Below are positions 16,707 through 24,514 of a stretch of 46,441 nucleotides of DNA, one piece after another. The notes beneath the pieces are model-generated. The model worked only from the letters and a program-made list of their open reading frames with translations. It was not told the origin of the DNA and ran no database searches. Each line of letters begins with the position of its first letter. Position 1 is the stretch's first letter. Origin of the DNA: Fusibacter sp. 3D3 (GTDB lineage: Bacteria; Bacillota; Clostridia; Peptostreptococcales; Acidaminobacteraceae); contig NZ_BDHH01000002.1 of assembly GCF_001748365.1 (NCBI RefSeq), forward strand, positions 73,983-120,423, written 5' to 3'. The position numbers and the translations under genes are program-made.

Positions 16707-17492
16707 TTATTTATAATACTGCCCTCTTATCCGACACATCATAATATAAGCCACACTGCTCAAACGATTTAATAACTGTATAATATCCTTACGTGAAATG
16801 TCATTGCCTTTTTTAAAGGCACACAGGGCACACAGTTCAAGTTCTCTAATATAGGTTCTCAATCGATTGAGTTCAATAATCTCTATACCCATGCTCACAT
16901 CTGGTAAGAAATGCTCAATATCATAGTATTTTTTAGGATAATGGGAGTGTTCTCTGATCTCAACATCTGTTAATCCAATCACTTTATCAATTTCTATGGG
17001 TTCATCAAGCACTTCAGCTCTGAGCAATCCTCTAAAAACTTCTAAAAGTTCTTTGAGTTCTGATTGAAGTGCTGGTTTTGAGTCTAAGAGTCTATATTGA
17101 ATTTCTAGGACAAGTGCTTGAATGCTGTCCATTTTACCTCTGAAGAGAATCCTCGGATCATCTTTAAAGACCAATTGATTGCCCCTTAAATGCGTCATGT
17201 ACTCTGGCTTAACTTCATAAAAACCACCATCATAGTAGGAAACAAACTTAGGTTTGATGCCCGTTTCCATAGGTTCGAAACCTTTATAATGATTTTCTTT
17301 AATAGGTGCTGCCTCACTTTTATCACTTTTAGGGATATGATCGAGGGAATCGTCTGTGATCAGAGCGATGCCTCTCTCCCTTAGAAATTGTCTCGCAGAA
17401 GGGGTCACAATGTCCCCCTTTTGGATTTTCAGAGTGCTTAGAGTTTCTTTTTTTAGCATTGCTCTGAGCGCAGCTTCTGTAATTAAACTCAT
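16707..17492 (-). CDS. eutT: EutT-like cobalamin adenosyltransferase
   Basis: 261 residues. An N-terminal module carries KGDIVTPSARQFLRERGIALI, shared with other proteins of this operon. The adenosyltransferase domain follows with VKPEYMTHLRGNQLVFKDDPRILFRGKMDSIQA and a C-terminal helical bundle (IREHSHYPKKYYDIEHF, IIELNRLRTYIRELEL). It makes adenosylcobalamin, the cofactor of EutBC, from cob(I)alamin and ATP. The CCxxC metal motif described for Salmonella EutT is not visible; the only cysteines are LCALC and one near the end. Start ATG 17492 follows AGAGGAGC. Confidence 0.88.
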   Translation of the reverse strand: MSLITEAALRAMLKKETLSTLKIQKGDIVTPSARQFLRERGIALITDDSLDHIPKSDKSEAAPIKENHYKGFEPMETGIKPKFVSYYDGGFYEVKPEYMTHLRGNQLVFKDDPRILFRGKMDSIQALVLEIQYRLLDSKPALQSELKELLEVFRGLLRAEVLDEPIEIDKVIGLTDVEIREHSHYPKKYYDIEHFLPDVSMGIEIIELNRLRTYIRELELCALCAFKKGNDISRKDIIQLLNRLSSVAYIMMCRIRGQYYK

Positions 17493-17537
17493 GAAAAGCT
17501 CCTCTCCATCCCCTTAGGGGATTCGTGAAAATAACGC

Positions 17538-17831
17538 TTATTCCGCAGTTCTATTCGTGGAAGGTAAAATGAGTTCAACTTCTCCATGTGGTCTAGGAAT
17601 AACGTGCACCGAAATCAGTTCGCCTACGCGTTCAGCTGCAGCAGCACCTGCATCCGTTGCCGCTTTAACTGCGCCAACATCGCCTCTAACGAGTACCGTT
17701 ACAAGGCCTCCACCCACTTTTTCTTTACCTACAAGTGTTACATTTGCTGCTTTTACCATTGCATCCGCTGCTTCAATAGCACCTACCAAACCTTTAGTTT
17801 CAATCATTCCAAGCGCATTCATAGTAGCCAT
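17538..17831 (-). CDS. eutM: EutM/PduA-type hexameric shell protein
   Basis: 97 residues forming one canonical BMC domain: [25 protein letters not shown], then [23 protein letters not shown] and [12 protein letters not shown]. It is the major facet tile of the microcompartment; hexamers have a small central pore for substrates. A short polar tail (LPSTNRTAE) follows the domain. Start ATG 17831 has GAGGAGG nine bases upstream. The 97-base gap to eutE holds no clear signal. Confidence 0.94.
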   Translation of the reverse strand: MATMNALGMIETKGLVGAIEAADAMVKAANVTLVGKEKVGGGLVTVLVRGDVGAVKAATDAGAAAAERVGELISVHVIPRPHGEVELILPSTNRTAE

Positions 17832-17928
17832 AATATTGCCTCCTCATATAATTTAATTTTTAGTGTTGCCTCTAAATTTCATTTTCAATTGACCTTAACG
17901 ATCCACTAAGCCACGGTATTTTCTGGTC

Positions 17929-19368
17929 CTAGCGGTTGAGCTGCTCGAGTACCATTTTACAAATCATAGCAATTTCATCTTGTGTGGCACCGGTTGAAGC
18001 TTCCTTTTCGGGTGCTTCATCAAGGCCATATGCGACCCATCTTAAATTGATGAGGTGCAACGGTGTTACATTATCACCGGTAGCACTGCCCCCCACTGTA
18101 CCGCACCCTAATGTAAATGAAGGTGCAAGTCCTGTGGTCAATCCCACCGCACCATGCGTTGAAGGTGTGTTGACTAAGAATCGTGATACAGGTTTTTTCA
18201 TAGCAAATGCTCTTATGATCGATTCATCATTTGAGTGAATGGCTAAAGAATGTCCTAAGCCACCATTTTCAAGTAATGCGATACACGTTTCACACGCCTC
18301 TTGCCAATCGTTCACCACATAAAAGCCTAAGAGCTGTGTCAACTTCTCTTTTGAAAATGGGAAGCGACTACCAATCCCCGGTTCATCACTGACTAATAGC
18401 TGTGTTTGCGGTGGTATTTCAATCCCTGCAAGTTCTGCGATATATTGCGCCGATCGCCCTACGATTTGAGGGTTCATGCCGCCATTGGGCCGTTCCATAA
18501 TGCGTTTTACTTTTTCGAGATCCTCACCCCTTAAGAAGTACCCGCCTTTTTTAATAACAGCCTCTCTTACCTTTTGCTCAATACATTTTTCTGTGACAAT
18601 AGACTGTTCGGAAGCACATACTGTGCCGTAGTCAAACTGTTTGGATTTAAAAATTCGTGCCACTGCCACATCTACATCTGCTGTTTTTTCAATGTACGCA
18701 GGCACATTCCCCGGTCCAACTCCAAGTGCTGGTGTGCCAGAGCTATAAGCCGCTTTTACCATGGCTGACCCACCCGTTGCGAGAATCATGTTGACGTCTG
18801 CATGCTTCATAAGTGCATCTGTCGCTTCAATGGTAGGCATGGTCACACAACTAATTGTATCTTCTGGCAAGCCATGTAGGTAACAAGCTTCCCTCAACAC
18901 GTGCACGGTTTCCGTGATGCATTTAAGCGCCGCAGGATGGGGACTAAATACGATTGAATTCCCCGCCTTGATTGCAATAAGGGCTTTATAAATAACCGTA
19001 GAGGTCGGATTTGTTGAAGGTATAAGCCCTGCAATAACACCCATAGGGGTTCCGATTTTTAAAATTTTAAGGTCTGGATCTTCCTCAATCACGCCGATGG
19101 TTTTCATAGGCCTCATGTACTCACAGAGCGTCTTACTGGCCAATACGTTTTTAGCTTTTTTATCTTCCCACTTGCCATAGCCTGTTTCTTCATGGGCAAG
19201 TTTTGCCAAAGACTCGGCATTTTCATATGCAATTTTTGAAAGTCCTTCAATGGCCTCATCTATTTTTTCTTGTGGTAATAATGCGATTTGTTTTTGAGCC
19301 ATTTTTGCACGTGCTACAAGTGTTCTCACTTCTTGTATGGAGGCTAAGTCTTTATCAAGTGTCGTCAT
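17929..19368 (-). CDS. eutE: EutE, CoA-acylating acetaldehyde dehydrogenase
   Basis: 479 residues of the aldehyde dehydrogenase superfamily, CoA-acylating branch. PSTNPTSTVIYKALIAIKAGN, the NAD-binding ILATGGSAMVKAAYSSG, GVGPGNVPAYIEKTADV and the nucleophile FDYGTVCASEQ (Cys251) are present. It oxidises acetaldehyde from EutBC to acetyl-CoA. The N-terminal extension that carries the targeting helix in Salmonella is missing. Instead the C-terminus ends in DEIAMICKMVLEQLNR, an amphipathic helix of the encapsulation type. The start shares one base with the stop of the EutK-like gene (TAATG). Confidence 0.94.
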   Translation of the reverse strand: MTTLDKDLASIQEVRTLVARAKMAQKQIALLPQEKIDEAIEGLSKIAYENAESLAKLAHEETGYGKWEDKKAKNVLASKTLCEYMRPMKTIGVIEEDPDLKILKIGTPMGVIAGLIPSTNPTSTVIYKALIAIKAGNSIVFSPHPAALKCITETVHVLREACYLHGLPEDTISCVTMPTIEATDALMKHADVNMILATGGSAMVKAAYSSGTPALGVGPGNVPAYIEKTADVDVAVARIFKSKQFDYGTVCASEQSIVTEKCIEQKVREAVIKKGGYFLRGEDLEKVKRIMERPNGGMNPQIVGRSAQYIAELAGIEIPPQTQLLVSDEPGIGSRFPFSKEKLTQLLGFYVVNDWQEACETCIALLENGGLGHSLAIHSNDESIIRAFAMKKPVSRFLVNTPSTHGAVGLTTGLAPSFTLGCGTVGGSATGDNVTPLHLINLRWVAYGLDEAPEKEASTGATQDEIAMICKMVLEQLNR

Positions 19369-19979
19369 TATAAATGTCCTCCTTTCATATGGTCTCTAAT
19401 TGCCTTTATAAGTTGTTCTTTGTTTGCAAATTTGATCAAGCTTCGATCGATAGTATCCAGATTGAGTTGTCTCACAAGTTGTCTGAGCTGAACCACTTTC
19501 AACCTATCAATACCACCCTTTGCAAACACTTGATAGTTTTTATTTTTAAAGTTCACGGTGCTGTTTTTAACTTCTGCCGCATCTTTTTCGGGTTCTGCTA
19601 AAGGTTCTGTTACAGGTTCTGTTACAGGCTCCGCTACAGGTTCTGCTACAGGTTCCGTCAAAGGTTCAACAATAGGCAAATTTACTGCATTCACTGTTTG
19701 ATCTGGCATCGCAGGTGTCACAATTGCAAAGACCTCGTCAGAGAGCCTTGGAATCACATGTGCTGTGATCAGTTGTCCAACACGCTTAGCCGCTGCACCG
19801 CCTGCCTCTATAGCTGCCGTTACCGAACCCACATCACCTGTGACTGTGATCATCACCCAACCCCCATCTGTGAGCTCTTTACTCTGTAAAGTCACATTTG
19901 CCGCCTTAAGGGCCGCATCCAGTGCTTCAATTGCAGCGACCAATCCCTTGGTTTCAATGAGTCCAATGGCTTTACTCAT
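19368..19979 (-). CDS. eutK: EutK-like shell protein: BMC domain, EPxx-repeat linker, C-terminal helical domain
   Basis: 203 residues in three parts. Residues 1-90 are a canonical BMC domain (AIGLIETKGLVAAIEALDAALKAANV, GDVGSVTAAIEAGGAAAKRVG, AHVIPR). Residues 105-131 are an acidic, proline-rich linker of seven tetrapeptides (EPLT, EPVA, EPVA, EPVT, EPVT, EPLA, EPEK). Residues 150-199 (FAKGGIDRLKVVQLRQLVR, then LIKFANKEQLIKAIRDHM) form a small helical domain resembling SAP or Rho N-terminal folds, which bind nucleic acid. E. coli EutK also has a BMC domain plus a C-terminal helix-turn-helix, but not this linker. The equivalence is functional rather than proven. Confidence 0.82.
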   Translation of the reverse strand: MSKAIGLIETKGLVAAIEALDAALKAANVTLQSKELTDGGWVMITVTGDVGSVTAAIEAGGAAAKRVGQLITAHVIPRLSDEVFAIVTPAMPDQTVNAVNLPIVEPLTEPVAEPVAEPVTEPVTEPLAEPEKDAAEVKNSTVNFKNKNYQVFAKGGIDRLKVVQLRQLVRQLNLDTIDRSLIKFANKEQLIKAIRDHMKGGHL

Positions 19980-19988
19980 GGTCTCACC

Positions 19989-20642
19989 CTAGTATTTCGT
20001 TGGATTGTCTGCCACGAATTTAACCGCATCTGCGAAGGCGTCACAAGCTGCTTTACATGCCGATTGACTTCCTGTCAATAGCCCTCCACCGAAATTGGTT
20101 TCAGAAGGTGGTCCAAAGAAGGCTGCCATTTTTACATCTGCTGCTTTGAGCGCTGCATCCAGTGCATACATGGCTTCAATTGGCGGTGCAATGAGATACG
20201 CAATCGCTTCACCTTCTGGTATGCCAGCAGTTTCAGATAAATAACTGCCTGTTCTTGAAATACAGTGTGCGTAGTATGCAATGGAATCATCGTCATTAGC
20301 ACTGTAGAAACAAGCCTCATTTTCAATGAAGTCAATCGCTGCATTTAAACCGCTTCTCACTTCTGCTGGCGTTGGGCCTGAAAGAATACCGATGAACTCC
20401 CCAGCAAGCTTCGTGTTGGCATTGGCCGCACCACCGTAGAACGATTTAGCATATGCCACTGCAACTTCTGCTTTTTTAGTCGCTTCATCAAGTGCGGTGT
20501 AACCCACATCGTCACAATCCGTTGTGATCATGCCCACAGAACGGTGACCTTCTGGTAAGTTTAATTTTTCTCTCATGCACTCATCCACATTTGGAATCAA
20601 TTTGACACTTAAAACCGTCACTTTTAATGGATCATTTCTCAT
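19989..20642 (-). CDS. eutL: EutL, tandem-BMC trimeric shell protein
   Basis: 217 residues following EutL throughout: LIPNVDECMREKLNLPEGHRSVGMITTDCDDVGYTALDEATKKAEV, AKSFYGGAANANTKLAGEFIGILSGP, SISYYAHC-like DSIAYYAHCISRTGSYL, PEGEAIAYLIAPPIEAMYALDAALKAADV and ETNFGGGLLTGSQSACKAACDAF. Two circularly permuted BMC domains form a trimer with a gated pore that binds ethanolamine in E. coli. Start ATG 20642 follows TAGGAGGCGTATC. Confidence 0.96.
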   Translation of the reverse strand: MRNDPLKVTVLSVKLIPNVDECMREKLNLPEGHRSVGMITTDCDDVGYTALDEATKKAEVAVAYAKSFYGGAANANTKLAGEFIGILSGPTPAEVRSGLNAAIDFIENEACFYSANDDDSIAYYAHCISRTGSYLSETAGIPEGEAIAYLIAPPIEAMYALDAALKAADVKMAAFFGPPSETNFGGGLLTGSQSACKAACDAFADAVKFVADNPTKY

Positions 20643-20652
20643 GATACGCCTC

Positions 20653-21525
20653 CTATAATTTTAGATCAACGCCACTTTTCTGTTCTGAGAGTATGCGTTT
20701 GATAATATCAGCGATGTGTGCACCCGCCTCTACTGCTGGTGTGCCGTTCTTATGAATGTTACTCACCACTGTTCTAAGTGATTCTGGATTACCTACTTTG
20801 CCTTTGTAGATCATATAACAGCTCATGGATTCACCTGTTGCAAGACCTGGTCTTTCACCGATTAAGATGACAGTCACTTCTGCACCCAAAAGTTCAGAAA
20901 CATGGTCCATAGCAGGCACTCTACCGTATTTGACAAAGAAAGGTGTGCCCACTTCTATGCCATGGCTTTTTAGACCTTGTTCCATGGCTTTATAAGTGTC
21001 ATAACCATTGGCTTCTATTGCAGTGGACGATAAGCCGTCCGAAATATAAATTTGAACTCTCGGAGATGCTTTAGCCTTTGCCTTTAAAAGGGCGATGGAT
21101 TCATCATCGATAATACGGCCCAAATCGGGTCTTGTGAGATATTCGTCTTTATTGGTTACAGCTGTTTGTAACTTAAGCCAGCCATATTTTTCAATGAGTT
21201 CGTCTGATACGTCCGTAAAGACCGCATCTTGTGCAACGGCATGATCCGCTCTGAATCTCAGCATCGTTTGTGTGGTATATCTCGGACCCGCTCTCCAAAT
21301 CCCTACACGAGCATGTGTTGATTTTTTATAGTTCAAATACGCATCTTTATTTTCTGCTGATGGCACTTCAAAATAGTTCTCCATTTCATAAGCTGTAATC
21401 TCTGGAACATCACAAGTGGTTTCATTTAAAGGACATGCTGACACATTTGCCTTTGAGGGTTCATCCGCAACATTGAGTTCTCTAATGACTTGTTCAATGA
21501 TACTTTTCAAATTGGTTTCATTCAT
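20653..21525 (-). CDS. eutC: EutC, ethanolamine ammonia-lyase small subunit
   Basis: 290 residues. The catalytic/cobalamin-binding part runs from about residue 70 (THARVGIWRAGPRYTTQTMLRFRADHAVAQDAVFTDV) to the end and includes DGLSSTAIEANG and VTVILIGERPGLATGESMSCYMIY. Residues 1-18 (MNETNLKSIIEQVIRELN) form the amphipathic helix that in EutC targets the lyase to the microcompartment. A variable linker rich in Ser, Pro and Cys follows. With EutB it converts ethanolamine to acetaldehyde and ammonia using adenosylcobalamin. It lies 16 bases after eutB. Confidence 0.96.
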   Translation of the reverse strand: MNETNLKSIIEQVIRELNVADEPSKANVSACPLNETTCDVPEITAYEMENYFEVPSAENKDAYLNYKKSTHARVGIWRAGPRYTTQTMLRFRADHAVAQDAVFTDVSDELIEKYGWLKLQTAVTNKDEYLTRPDLGRIIDDESIALLKAKAKASPRVQIYISDGLSSTAIEANGYDTYKAMEQGLKSHGIEVGTPFFVKYGRVPAMDHVSELLGAEVTVILIGERPGLATGESMSCYMIYKGKVGNPESLRTVVSNIHKNGTPAVEAGAHIADIIKRILSEQKSGVDLKL

Positions 21526-21541
21526 CTTCGACCCCTCCTCT

Positions 21542-22906
21542 CTATTTCATAAACACCGACGCATCCCCTGCGCGGTTTGTGAGTTTACCCTCTTTTACAA
21601 ATTCCATTTTTTCCATCCACACTTCGAAGGCTTTGATCGGCTTGAGTTTTAACAAACTTCGAAGCGTTTGTGCCTCATGGTACCCGGTACACTGATAATT
21701 TAGCATGATGTCATCGCCTGCTGGAACGCCCATAAAGTAGTTACAACCTGCTGCTGATAAAAGCACCGCCAAGTTCTCAATATCGTTTTGATCTGCTTTC
21801 ATATGGTTGGTATAACAGGCATCAACACCCATTGGGATACCCGTTAACTTACCCATGAAGTGATCCTCAAGACCCGCTCTGATGACTTGCTTGCTGTCAT
21901 AAAGATACTCTGGTCCAATAAAGCCCACCACGGTGTTCACTAAGAAAGGTTGGTAACGTTTCGCAAAGCCGTAGCATCTCGCTTCCATGGTCACTTGATC
22001 CGCACCGTGATGTGCGTCACTTGAAAGTTCTGATCCTTGGCCCGTTTCAAAGTACATGACATTTGGTCCTGCACTTGTGCCCTGCTTGAGAACGAGTTCT
22101 CTCGCTTCTTGTAGCATATCTGCTGTGATTCCAAAGGCTTCATTTCCCTTCTGAGACCCCGCTATTGATTGAAAAATCATATCAGATGGCGCCCCTTTTT
22201 TGATGGCTTCCATTTGCGTCGTCACATGTGCCAAAACGCATTGTTGTGTTGGAATTTCCCACTTGCGTTTAAACTCGTCGAACATTTTGAGGACATTATA
22301 GACGCTTTCAACGGTGTCATTTACTGGATTCAGGCCTATAACCGCATCACCGATACCATAAGTGAGCCCCTCCATAAGTGAGACCATAATGCCATCTAAA
22401 TTATCTGTTGTATGATTCGGTTGAAGTCTAAAGCCTAAAATGCCCTCTTCGCCGATCGTTGTATTACAGTGTGCTGTGATTCTGATCTTACTTGCCGCAT
22501 ACACGAGGTCTAGGTTAGACATTAACTTGGTCACGGCTGCCACCATCTCTGATGTCAAGCCTCTTGAAATCCGTTTAATCATATCCCCAGTTACATGATC
22601 ATCTAATAACCACTCTCTAAATTCACCCACTGTGAAATCTTTGATTTCATTATAAATCACCCGATTTAAATCGTCATAGATGATGCGTGTGACTTCATCT
22701 TCTTCATATGGCACTACAGGATTGTTATAAAGATCTTCTAAGGTTAGGTGACTTAGAACCTCTTTCGCTGCTACGCGCTCTGTTACCGTCTCTGCAGCAA
22801 TTCCAGCAAGTTTATCGCCTGATTTTTCTTCGTTCGCTTTCGCCAAAACTTCTTTGACTGATCCGAACGTATAAACTTGTCCAAACAATGATGTTTTGAG
22901 TCTCAT
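21542..22906 (-). CDS. eutB: EutB, ethanolamine ammonia-lyase large subunit
   Basis: 454 residues, the usual size. The TIM-barrel active-site blocks are present: KIRITAHCNTTIGEEGILGFRLQPNHTTDNLDG, GLTYGIGDAVIGLNPVND, YFETGQGSELSSDAHHGADQVTMEARCYG, and PMGVDACYTNHMKADQNDIE followed by MGVPAGDDIMLNYQ. It binds ethanolamine and generates the substrate radical with cobalamin held at the EutC interface. The ATG at 22906 is chosen because AGAGGAG precedes it by nine bases; the upstream GTG at 22924 overlaps that site. Confidence 0.97.
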   Translation of the reverse strand: MRLKTSLFGQVYTFGSVKEVLAKANEEKSGDKLAGIAAETVTERVAAKEVLSHLTLEDLYNNPVVPYEEDEVTRIIYDDLNRVIYNEIKDFTVGEFREWLLDDHVTGDMIKRISRGLTSEMVAAVTKLMSNLDLVYAASKIRITAHCNTTIGEEGILGFRLQPNHTTDNLDGIMVSLMEGLTYGIGDAVIGLNPVNDTVESVYNVLKMFDEFKRKWEIPTQQCVLAHVTTQMEAIKKGAPSDMIFQSIAGSQKGNEAFGITADMLQEARELVLKQGTSAGPNVMYFETGQGSELSSDAHHGADQVTMEARCYGFAKRYQPFLVNTVVGFIGPEYLYDSKQVIRAGLEDHFMGKLTGIPMGVDACYTNHMKADQNDIENLAVLLSAAGCNYFMGVPAGDDIMLNYQCTGYHEAQTLRSLLKLKPIKAFEVWMEKMEFVKEGKLTNRAGDASVFMK

Positions 22907-22940
22907 CTTTTTTACTCCTCTCACCTCTTATTGGTCTGTT

Positions 22941-24383
22941 TTAATACCCAAACAGCAAGGTCTTTATAATCACTGGAACCACCTGTCCATCGGCGACAGG
23001 CACTCCAATATCAATGTAGTCTCCATTGTCTACAGATACTGAATCTATACAAATCACTGGATATTCCGGTGATAGATTCCCTCTAATACTCAGTCCTAGA
23101 GATTTTGCCAAATCTTGATCTACCAGTATAATCAAAGGTAATTTGGCCTCAATAACGGCCCTCATCCCTTTTACGATGTCGCTTGCAAGTGCTTGTAATG
23201 CATCAAAGCCATAGCTTTTATGCCCCCTTAGCGAAAGCGCCATCAAAGATTGATCCGACTGGGAGATGAACCACTTAACTCTGCTTGTAATCGCTTCTAC
23301 TCTCGCCTTTGAGTCACTTTTTTCTTCTAGTTCTGTCAGCCTGATAATGGGTATATTTTGAATCGGCAAAAGTGCCCGATCGTAATGAATCGTACTCCCA
23401 CTGATATCTGTGGTATGCGTCCCTGCCCCGATTACAGTCGCCCTTATGGTTTCATCTGCATGGACTGCCTTGACTTTTGTCTTTTCAAATGCGATTCGAA
23501 TGCTCTCACCCAGTAAAAAGCCTATATCACCATAAGTATGCCATGGTTTTGTCGTTTCTATCATGCAGTCTGCAACACCTCCAGAAAAGAAAACGGCCTC
23601 TATTGGATCAAATGTCTTAAGATCATGATTGGTGATCAAAATTTCTTGAGCACTCGGCAAGTCAATGTGCGCACCATTTCGTCTTTCTGCGATGCTCACC
23701 ATGACTTCTGCCATAGTATCAGTGATGCGCTTTAAGTCTTTCACATCCGCCATTTGACCTATAACCAACGGGAGCGCCATTTTAGCAGATAATGCCTTCA
23801 CTTTTTCGGATAGATAGTCGATTTTACCTTGCTTATCTACTTTTATAAGTCTGCCCCCGATATCGTAACAAGCCGCATCTATCACATCTCCGTTTTTATA
23901 GATGGCCACATTGGTGGTGCCCCCGCCTATGTCAAAATTCATCACCGTACAGCTATGGGCTTTCGAATACGCACAGGCACCCGACCCTTTTCCAGCGAGG
24001 ATGCCCTCTAAGTCTGGACCTGCTGTGGCCACTACGAAATCGCCCGCCAGCCCACTGAGCATCTCTAAAACTTCTTTGGCATTTTCTTTGCGCGCGGTTT
24101 CCCCTGTGATGATGACAGCACCTGTGTCCACAGCTTCTGGTTGCATCTGCGCCTGTTCGTAAATTTTTAAGACAAGTTGCTTAACGGCTTCCGCATCTAT
24201 GACATCCGAACTCTTTAGCGGTGTAAAGTAAATATCGCTTCTAAAAAGAACTTCTTTGTCTACAATTTTCACAGTGGGAACCGTCCACGCCGAGGCTGTA
24301 TTTTCAATGATCATCTTACAAAAGACGAGTTGTGTTGTGGAAGTGCCTATGTCTATGCCTACGCTGATCATGGATTCTTTCAT
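22941..24383 (-). CDS. eutA: EutA, ethanolamine ammonia-lyase reactivase
   Basis: 480 residues with an actin/Hsp70-like fold: SVGIDIGTSTTQLVF near the N-terminus, GAVIITGETARKENA, NFDIGGGTTNVAIYKNG and VFFSGGVADCM. EutA releases damaged cobalamin from EutBC in an ATP-dependent way so that fresh cofactor can bind. I chose the ATG at 24383, which has AAGGAGGTAGC directly upstream. The gene begins 57 bases after a terminator that is overlapped by candidate EutV-binding hairpins. Confidence 0.95.
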   Translation of the reverse strand: MKESMISVGIDIGTSTTQLVFCKMIIENTASAWTVPTVKIVDKEVLFRSDIYFTPLKSSDVIDAEAVKQLVLKIYEQAQMQPEAVDTGAVIITGETARKENAKEVLEMLSGLAGDFVVATAGPDLEGILAGKGSGACAYSKAHSCTVMNFDIGGGTTNVAIYKNGDVIDAACYDIGGRLIKVDKQGKIDYLSEKVKALSAKMALPLVIGQMADVKDLKRITDTMAEVMVSIAERRNGAHIDLPSAQEILITNHDLKTFDPIEAVFFSGGVADCMIETTKPWHTYGDIGFLLGESIRIAFEKTKVKAVHADETIRATVIGAGTHTTDISGSTIHYDRALLPIQNIPIIRLTELEEKSDSKARVEAITSRVKWFISQSDQSLMALSLRGHKSYGFDALQALASDIVKGMRAVIEAKLPLIILVDQDLAKSLGLSIRGNLSPEYPVICIDSVSVDNGDYIDIGVPVADGQVVPVIIKTLLFGY

Positions 24384-24432
24384 GCTACCTCCTTGTTGAT
24401 GTCCTAAACTCAGTTCCAAACTAAAGGGTGTA

Positions 24433-24512
24433 TAAAAAAATGACGCATAAACCCAAGTGTATTGGGCTTATAACGTCATCGTTATGTGTTATGCAAGACT
24501 TCATTGTCATGC
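24433..24512 (-). promoter_or_regulatory. EutV-type antiterminator and terminator in front of eutA
   Basis: Minus strand, 5' to 3'. A first hairpin GCATGACAATGAAGTCTTGC (24512-24493) has a GAC/GTC stem extended past one mismatch and the hexaloop AATGAA, with A at position 1 and G at position 4. Seven bases later ATAACGATGACGTTAT (24485-24470) can fold with loop GATGAC, where only G4 fits. This second hairpin overlaps the 5' arm (24479-24462) of a terminator whose 3' arm is 24456-24440, followed by seven Ts. Paired hexaloop hairpins that mask a terminator are the known target of phosphorylated EutV. Confidence 0.78.
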
Positions 24513-24514
24513 GT

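Noticed and set aside
19591-19675. 12-bp repeats resembling a CRISPR-like array
   Set aside because: They are in frame and encode the EPxx linker; there are no spacers of constant size.
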